A stretch of DNA of 64,000 bases, taken from the NCBI GenBank assembly GCA_963681505.1, contig OY811986.1, positions 3,065,922 through 3,129,921 on the forward strand, read 5' to 3'. Below the pieces are notes generated by a model. It saw only the letters and a list, made by a program, of their open reading frames with translations, was not told the DNA's origin and ran no database searches. Source of the DNA: Eunapius fragilis. Its lineage: Eukaryota > Porifera > Demospongiae > Spongillida > Spongillidae. Both the position numbers and the translations under genes were made by a program. Position 1 is the first letter of the stretch, and each line of letters begins with the position of its first letter. Below are positions 56,553 to 64,000 of this stretch, piece by piece.

Positions 56553-59500
56553 ATGGCTTCTAACAGTCTACTGGCCGTATCGCTTATTGGTGAGTTGCAT
56601 GGTTATTTTGTTGACAACATCATTTCTAGGGGTCATCGCAAGTACCTTAATTTACACGTGGACCAGGCGTACGTTGGCATTATACCTACGGGGTATCGGT
56701 ACGCACTGTTTAAGCATTCCAAAGGTTCTAATACAGCTATTGTGTTGTAAGTGGTCAACTAGTTGCACAATCAAAGGTCCTCAGTTTAAATTGACGGTTA
56801 TTGTCCTTGTGTAAGAAGATTTGTTTGTCCCAGAGCACCTTTGTTCGCAGAGATGTAGTATACCGGTATTATTATATCCAACATTTTAGTGGTAAAAAAA
56901 AAAAAACAAACACAACAACAATGTGAGGTACCTTTATCTTTTGGTGTTCAACACCCTGGGGTAGCATGGAGTGATACCTATAAAAGAGTAGTACCTTGAA
57001 TTCTCAATTTGTATTATTATTTTTTTTTGAATTGGAATTTGCAATTTGCATGATGTTGAGTTTTAAACGCTAGCATGTAATCAGTTGTATGTATGTGTAT
57101 ATATTTTTAGAAAAAGATACTAATAATGAGATTCTATGGGTGTGGTCATATCCTACTATGGATGAACCAACGAGAGAGCTTCTTTTGCGCAAGTGTACGC
57201 TGAGCCAGGAAGAGGGGAAACAACTGGAGTATTCATTTGGACACATCGGACAAAAGTGGTATTACTTGAAAAATTTCCAAACTGGAGGGACAGAGAAATT
57301 ACCTAAGGTGTTTAATTTAGCATTGTATTTTGGTTTCAATATTAATTACTTGTGCTTTTAATTTCAATCAGGTGGTCTCATTCTGTGTTGCTGTTCTTAC
57401 CAAGGTACATATTAATAACTAATTTAAAATTGCATGCAAAGCCAGCATAGTGTTGTGTTGTCATGGTTTCATGTTATTATAAATGGGAAGGAAATAAAAT
57501 TAAAATAAGCACTGATTGGTTTGTTCAATAGCTGGAATACACTGCTTCTATGAATTCTATGATGGCTGAATTAATTTCATCCCTACTTTTTTGTATGGTT
57601 TTTTTACTGAAATGAGTGGACTATAAATTGGCAATACTAATCAGATCAATATTACTGATTAGTAAATGAAAGTAATAAACATAGTCACTGTATTAGATCA
57701 ATATTACTGATTAGTAAATGAAAGTAATAAACTTAGTCACTGTATGTATCTGGACTTGCATGCACATATTGTGCAAAGGAAGTCTTCACCTTAGTCCGCT
57801 TTGTCATCTTTCAATCTTGCAGGACTTTAGCCCAGATCAGTATTCCCATCTTGCAAAAATCTTTGGGCAAAGTTATCTTTCATCTGGCAGTCCTGTATCC
57901 ATTGTGGCTAACTACCTCAGTGCCTACACAAAAGGTCAGGTGTCAAACCCTCCAGGCACATGTGAACCCTACCTAGCCTCAAGTTATGATGTGAGAAAGG
58001 CATATGCAGCATACTCCTTAAGAGGTTAGCCTGTGGAGTGTCACAGTCATAGCGTTCACATTATCAACTGTTCAGAGTATAGCAATGTCTGAGGCCTGCG
58101 ATCCCATTTTGTATTGTTCGTTGTTCAAGGATTGAGGAAATTATTATGGGTAAAATTTTAAAGCATGCATTTAAAGTATTGTATTGTAATGTATTATATC
58201 TTTTGTTTATTGCTACATGTATATTAACATACATGTATGTTTGTTTGCATTTATACTTGAGAATATTTCTAATACCATCCATAGATGTTGTTCGCCAATT
58301 TGGAATTGAGACAGTCCTGGTGTATAATGCACTGTTGCTCAAGAAGCGGGTTGTTGTGTATGCTCCTGCATTGGAAAGTGTTCTTCAACTTTGCCAGTAA
58401 GTTCTACGATCTTATTCATAACAGACTGCTATACTAAGATCTTCATTGCATTGAACTATAAGTAGGTTATTAAAATGTTAGTAATTGTAATTGCTTAAAT
58501 TGGGGGGGGGGGGGGAATTAAACAGATGTAACTAAGATCAAAAAATTATAGCACTTTTTCTACTTCTAAATTACAATGGCAACTTATATTTCTGATATAT
58601 ATGTGTATGAATTTAAATTTAGTAGCCATTTCTTGCTTTAATGATTTGAGTTTAGTGACATATGAGAGGGAATGAGGGTGGGGGCAATTTGAAACGTGCT
58701 CAACACCATCCTAAAAAATCAAGTTCAGGTCTCCCCTCCCCTACACACCCATTATCTGACCATACCCCTCAATGAACCTTACTTAGCCATCCATTAATGA
58801 CCACAGATGCCAAGGAATAATGGTGATAGCACTACCTTACACAATTGTCACATTGCAGTATATCAAGCCAGTTTTACTAAATTTTGGGTGGCTGTAGTTA
58901 GTAAGTTGATTTCATTGCTCTTCGGTATTTGATGTTCAGGATACTGAGTTGTACAGATCAACTGAATCACTCTAGAGGGGCAGTTAAAATGCACTACAAA
59001 CAATATGATTCAATCATTCATTATGTTGCTGAGCTAAGTTGCATATGAAAGTGATGAAATCTTTCTTAAGGCCGGCATACATGGGTCGACTTTCTGCCGC
59101 TTTATCGCAGGCTGCAACTCCAATGAATATGCGTAAAAACTCCATAAAAACTTAGTTTACTGAATTTTCACCCATATTCATTTGAGTTGCAGGCGATAAA
59201 TTGGCAGGAAGTCAAACTTTATTTTCCATACAAACACCTGAAAATAATAAGGATATGTCAATGAGCTATACAAAATGGGGGTTGGTGTCTTCCATTTTGT
59301 TTTTGTAACCCCCCTCCTCCCCCTTGCATAAATGATTTTATTTAGAAGGTGGTAAGAAACAATCTTTTTGGCACCCATGATGAATAATCGTTGTACAGCG
59401 TATAGTGAGACATTATGAACTGCGGGTCTTAGAACTTGTGGGAGGGGTAGGCAAAATTATTTGTCAAAGAGGTGGCACCCCATCCTGTAATTTATGGAGC

Positions 59501-61017
59501 ATCACATTAATATGGGCATGAGACCACAAATGATTTTATATAGGCTTACATTCCAGCCTTGGATTCTTGAAATGCTTGGCTGCTTGGTCTCCAGTTAAAT
59601 TGGGGAATATTCCACACACTGGTTGACTGTTTCACATAAGCACAGTTCCACATAACCAATAACCAGTAGTAGTTAAGGGGTAAATATAGCAATTCTGAGG
59701 CTTGTATCCATGAATAAAATTTGGATTCTGGACTAAATACATTCCTTCAGGGCACAGAGATCAGAAAATGTTTCACAAAAAGAACTTGTTTACTTAATTA
59801 CCATGCATTGTTTTAATAAAGATTTGTCCTCATGGAGACATATGTGATTTGGAAATCTTTATGCAGTGTAAACATAGTGCAAAATTGGTCTTCCTGTGTG
59901 GAGTGATACATCTTTTAAATGTGTGATTAGATCCATAAATGTATACTAATATTGTTTCTTTAGGACTCTGCCATTACTTGTCTGGCATCGCCAAAATTGG
60001 AATATCGTGTATCCTAATGTAGATATGAATGAACTGGAGCTAAGTGATCTTGCTACTCACAGCACATACATTGCTGGTTTTACTGATGCTGCTGTAGAAG
60101 GAAGGTCAGAGCTGTATGACCTTTTCATAAATGGTAAGCATAATTTTCAACCTTTAAAAACCTTCTCTGATAATGATAGAAAAAAGTAGGCAGGTCTTTG
60201 CGCACTTCAAATGTGTACATAAGTAGAAGAGTCTTTTCGCTATTGATTTGTCAGGACTATCAGGTAATGGGTGAAGTTTGTACCAATTTGCAGTGATATG
60301 AAAAAAATAGTAGGGGTTCTTTCTGTAGGTTTCCTAGGGGAAATATACGTTAGGGAAAAAAAATTTATTTGTAAATGGTGTAGCTTGGATGCATTACACT
60401 GTGGATAGTCCAAATCATTCTGAAGACATAGCAATAGAAAAGTTAAGCATATATACTGCATTGTATTTAGACATGTGATGTATCATCATCATGGGAGTTA
60501 ACTGTCTACATTTATATCTATGTATTTGCCTTTAGCTTAAAATGAAAATTGTGTATCCTGAATATAATTTTGACATTTTCTCATATCTAGTTGCAGCTGC
60601 TACGGTAACTGTAGCACAGCATGCTAAAGGTAAAGGGTTTGATTTGATCACGTTTAAATAAACTTTTAATTTCTACAGACAGTTTTGGAATGACCAAATT
60701 GCACAAGGACATCATTATGCACCTGATGCAGTGTGTGCAAAACGACTCATTTAGTGATAATGCAATTATCAAGGTATTGTGTCTTACAATAAAACAAATA
60801 AACCATTCCAGTGAGCAGTTTAAACTGACGTACATGTTTCCATCACTGTTTTAAGGAATTGTCTTCAAAGACTAAAGAACTGTTGGTCAACATAAGTAGC
60901 TTAGCACCAAATGGTGGGAAACTAACTCTAGATTTGCTGAGGGCCCGGAAACTGTCTCCAGCAACAGAGAACTTCCTATTCTCACTGGCTGCTGCTGAAG
61001 GCCTAGTACAAATGTGA
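56553..61017 (+). CDS. DENND10: DENN domain-containing protein 10 (FAM45)
   Basis: Compact DENN protein acting in late endosome and exosome/Rab27 regulation in mammals. Nine exons (56553-56589, 57111-57307, 57372-57404, 57823-58024, 58285-58396, 59964-60133, 60591-60629, 60679-60773, 60856-61017) sum to 348 residues and a TGA, near the usual 357. The start is confirmed by LAVSLIEKDTNNEILWVWSYP, which aligns with the family N terminus across the first splice. Other family blocks: RELLLRKC, VLTKDFSPDQYSHLAKIF, DVRKAYAAYSLRDVVRQFG, LLLKKRVVVYAP, LPLLVWHRQNWNI, GFTDAAVEGRSELYDLFIN, MTKLHKDI and PATENFLFSLAAAEGLVQM. All splice sites are GT/AG. The gene is intact. Confidence 0.97.
57643..57745. repeat. 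52-bp tandem duplication in DENND10 intron 3
   Basis: The unit beginning GATCAATATTACTGATTAGT occurs twice in tandem with almost no change, so it is recent. Confidence 0.9.
58502..58515 (+). repeat. Poly-G tract in DENND10 intron 5
   Basis: A run of about 14 G seen directly. Confidence 0.9.
59083..59214. repeat. Fold-back in DENND10 intron 5
   Basis: CGACTTTCTGCCGCTTTATC followed by GC..GCAACTCCAATGAATATG is matched by its complement ending GGCAGGAAGTCA. It is an imperfect hairpin with a spacer of about 45 bp. Confidence 0.65.
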
Positions 61018-61897
61018 AGTGTATAATGTAATTAATGTATGTGATTGATGTTTAAAATGTTTCTATAGTGTATAGTTAGTGTTGAATATGCTGCTGTATT
61101 TATACCTAATGAGGATAACCATAGTTACATTTTCTATACCTGCCACATATTATAGCCACTGTAAGCCACATGAGCTAATAGTCAGTTGAGCTTTAGTTTT
61201 CAACCACTCCCATGGCAAAATGCCCATGTTGTCCCGGGAACTTGGTCCCTCCAGGTGCCCAGGTACATTGTGTATGTGTCAGTCGTGTAACAGTATTTTT
61301 AAATATCAAATTTGAATGAAAGTTATCTGCCCTCACTGATTGGTGGAGTAAGGTGTCCACCTGACATCATCCAATTTTCACAAGTTTTATTTATGATCTC
61401 GACTGAATATTTTGTTCTTATCATGCAACTACTAGACTTGTAGTTACTAATAGCTCAGATGGACCAGCCACTGGGCAGAATGTTTATTTAAAAGACAAAC
61501 TTCACTACATCTAAGTTGCTTTGATGCATTACCTCTTGAGGTTGTTTCCCTATGGCATTACAGCCAGTGTTCCATGTCATTACAATAACCCAAGTTACTG
61601 ACTCATACTTGCACAACTTAGTACCATTTTAAGATGACTGAAATGATGAAGATATTAGTGCATTGGCTGTAATCATGGCTGTGTGGTATAAAATGACACT
61701 AGTGTGAATTATATGTATAGCATTGACGTGGTATAACCAATAGAATCCTATGAAAAATAATACTCAACAGATGCAAGATATTGAAAATTATGATTAATCA
61801 AGGAAATAGTAGAGCACACATGAAATGATGGCTTGATATCTAACCTAATTAATGATGCAGTTAATATACCTGTTGTAATAGTGCTCAATGTTTGCTG
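61018..61897. other. Convergent intergenic region
   Basis: Lies between the stop codons of DENND10 (plus) and the receptor-like gene (minus). It should hold both 3' UTRs. No gene or repeat was recognised. Confidence 0.4.
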
Positions 61898-64000
61898 TTA
61901 ATCTTTTGGCATTTGAGTACCATAAACTGGGTTGTTGATAATGTGTTGCGGATTTTCCTGAGTGCTAGGTTCACATAAGGAGCTATATACATTGGTGCCA
62001 TTACTTGAGGCACCATCATTTAAAGTACTATAGACATCATCTAACTGGCCCGTGTCATTTTTGGCAGTGAAGAAAGCCAATCGGTTATATTCATCAGGTG
62101 GTTTGCCAATATCCTGTCTGTGATTGCTGGTGTTGTGGTGAGTCAATTTATTGTAACTGTCAGCAGGCAAGACTACACTATCCTGAGTGTGATCCAGAAT
62201 AGAATCCTCTGATTCTAAAGACAATCAAAACACATCTTACCAAATGTGAACATAAATTGGCACACTACCTTTATCAGCATTCCCAGATCCCACATCGTTG
62301 ACAACAGCTGGCATAGTGTGTCTATACACTGGATTATTCACGCGCTTGTCCAAAAAGCATCCAGGTGTCGCTGCATACATATATTCCAACTCCAATCCAG
62401 TGCTTTCATCTTCAGTTCCTGTTGTATTTGGGATGATACCAGTGGTGCAAGAGGTAGGGGTGCTACTCATATCCATCTGCTCATAAGTGTGGGTTTGGTC
62501 AGCTTTGGACGCACCTTGTATATAACAAAAAAAGACCAGTTTAAATAATAATCCCAGAAGATGATGGCCTTAAAGATAGTGTGAACCTTCACTTATGGTC
62601 AGCTGCTGGTGAGCACTTGGTACTTTTACAATGTACTATGCTACCTGTGCCTTCACACATCAAACAATGATCACTAAGTATGTCTACTTTGACCATTGCC
62701 AGCCCATGGCTGATTTCTTCTGCATTCCAGATCATGACTAGCAAATTATCTACTGAGCAACAACTCAGGGCCGGCTTCCTTGCGTGTGACACACACAATG
62801 TTAGGATGAAGCACTTCTTGGGATGAAGTGTGCTGGTCAATTGGACTCAGTGGTTTGTCATTTTGCCTCATGCTGTAAGTAATGCATTATTTACTGAATA
62901 TAGCAAAACAAATATATACCATCCCACAAGTTTAAAATACAAACTCCCTCAACCCCTCCCCCATCTCCACAACTTTGTTTTGACCCACAGGTTGTCACCA
63001 AAGAGTACACACAGTTGCACTCACCTTTCACTTGACACCTTGAGTGAGACTTCCTGTACATGAGCAATGCAGCTAGTACCACCACCACTGCCACTATCAC
63101 CATCACCACTGCAATGGTGGCTAGGGTTGCCAGCAATGGTGCTACCCAACCACCATCACCTTCACTTGCGTGAAGTCCTAATGAATAGACAATACATTAC
63201 TCCAGCAACTTTATTCTTCCCCCTTTCACAAACTTGTCATGTTACTGGGCGTATCATCACTGGTGCAAAGGCAGCTCATGGCAGTAGTATTAAAGTAGTA
63301 CTTCTGTTGTGGAATAAATGTGCTGTGTGATGTGTGTAGTGCACACAGAGGGTTCTTTACTAACATACCAAACAGGTACTTCCATTCTGACAAGACAAAT
63401 TATTGCTCAAGTCATCACACAACCCTTCAAAGGAAACAAGTAACATATAAGTACCTAGTCCACTAGCATATGAGTTGGTATGTGTGAACAGGTGAGCATA
63501 TGATCATGAGGTGTATGTGTGAGCTGTGTTAACAGGTGATCAAGGAGACAAAGCAACCAGTAGTTGAGAGTGCCTTGTATCCAGGAAAATATAAGAAATG
63601 TAAATATCATGGCATCATAACACCCTGGAGAACCAGTGCAATAATAAATCTAATTAGCACTATTGAATAAAACAATATGGCCATCAAGCACCATAAATGG
63701 TGCATTTCCGATGTCATCACCTTGTGTTTGTGTTGGCAGGGCACACATCATAGGTCCAGGTGTGTCTGCTAGTACTGCCCACACACAGCAGGTATAGTAG
63801 GTGGATTGCATAAGTCCTCCAAGAGTAGCATTGGTCAACCGACCAACAAAATAATCGACACGGTGACTGCCATTTTTTGAAGTACATGATGCATTGAAAG
63901 ATGGCAAAGAGTTATTACTGTTGCCAAGAGACCAGACAGCATACAAAGTGCTAGAGCTCCTGGCAGTGACAGACACTGTACTCAGTGAAGGGTTGGAAGG
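61898..64000 (-). CDS. Receptor-like type I membrane protein with FN3-like ectodomain and tyrosine-motif tail (partial)
   Basis: The visible exons are 63721->64000, 63025-63177, 62268-62514 and 61898-62214, in phase; the 5' end is beyond the window. The ectodomain piece (TLYAVWSLGNSNNSLPSFNA...RLTNATLGGLMQSTYYTCCVWAVL) has the spacing of a fibronectin type III repeat with several N-glycosylation sites. A membrane helix follows (VAPLLATLATIAVVMVIVAV then VVVLAALLMY) and then a basic stop-transfer. The tail of about 190 residues carries YEQM, two NNPVY (NPxY-type), YNKL, YNRL, YSTL and YSSL. YSTL and YSSL are 11 residues apart, within ITAM spacing (YxxL/I-x6-12-YxxL/I). No kinase domain follows; the tail ends MPKD. 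A phosphotyrosine-docking signalling role is inferred. Confidence 0.75.

Overview
The window is animal nuclear DNA, most probably from a demosponge (Amphimedon-like). This is an inference from AT-rich sequence, intron-rich genes whose introns are often only 50-100 nt, clear orthologues of animal housekeeping genes, and a lineage-specific membrane/secreted gene set. I see no bacterial operons, CRISPR array, tRNA or rRNA. Exon models were assembled by hand from GT/AG sites, reading phase and protein similarity. For eight of the nine main genes the exon lengths sum to an open frame ending at a stop, or to an open edge; the exception is NMNAT, whose last exon is not found.

Layout. 1-7.9 kb: gene-poor, full of fold-back and MITE-like inverted repeats, including one 1.1-kb hairpin. 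7.9-14.0 kb (minus): an NMNAT-type NAD synthesis gene with a 5-kb repeat-filled intron. 14.1-14.7 kb (plus): a small EF-hand-like gene head-to-head with NMNAT. 15-17.7 kb: nested inverted repeats, a possible small gene, a long poly-G tract and two adjacent palindromic elements. 17.9-20.0 kb (minus): NOG1/GTPBP4 (60S ribosome assembly GTPase). 22.5-28.3 kb and 32.9-39.1 kb (minus): two intact tandem copies of an unusual gene that fuses a secreted Notum/pectin-acetylesterase-type hydrolase to an ABCG half transporter. A decayed copy of the neighbouring hydrolase gene lies between them (29.2-30.6 kb). 40.3-43.6 kb (minus): the intact version, a secreted TIM-barrel glycosidase-like protein. 43.8-54.3 kb (minus): NOC3L, 24 exons, another 60S biogenesis factor. 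55.0-56.4 kb (minus): C20orf27-like (UPF0687). 56.6-61.0 kb (plus): DENND10/FAM45, head-to-head with the previous gene. 61.9-64.0 kb (minus, runs off the edge): a single-pass receptor-like protein with an FN3-like ectodomain and a tail full of tyrosine motifs, including an ITAM-spaced pair.

The part most worth following is 22-44 kb. A tandem segmental duplication contains two esterase-ABCG fusion genes. They carry two long blocks with no difference that I can see, introns included, separated by clearly diverged sequence, which looks like gene conversion. The joining of an extracellular lipid/acyl-ester hydrolase to a lipid-type exporter suggests coupled export and de-acylation; that function is inference only.
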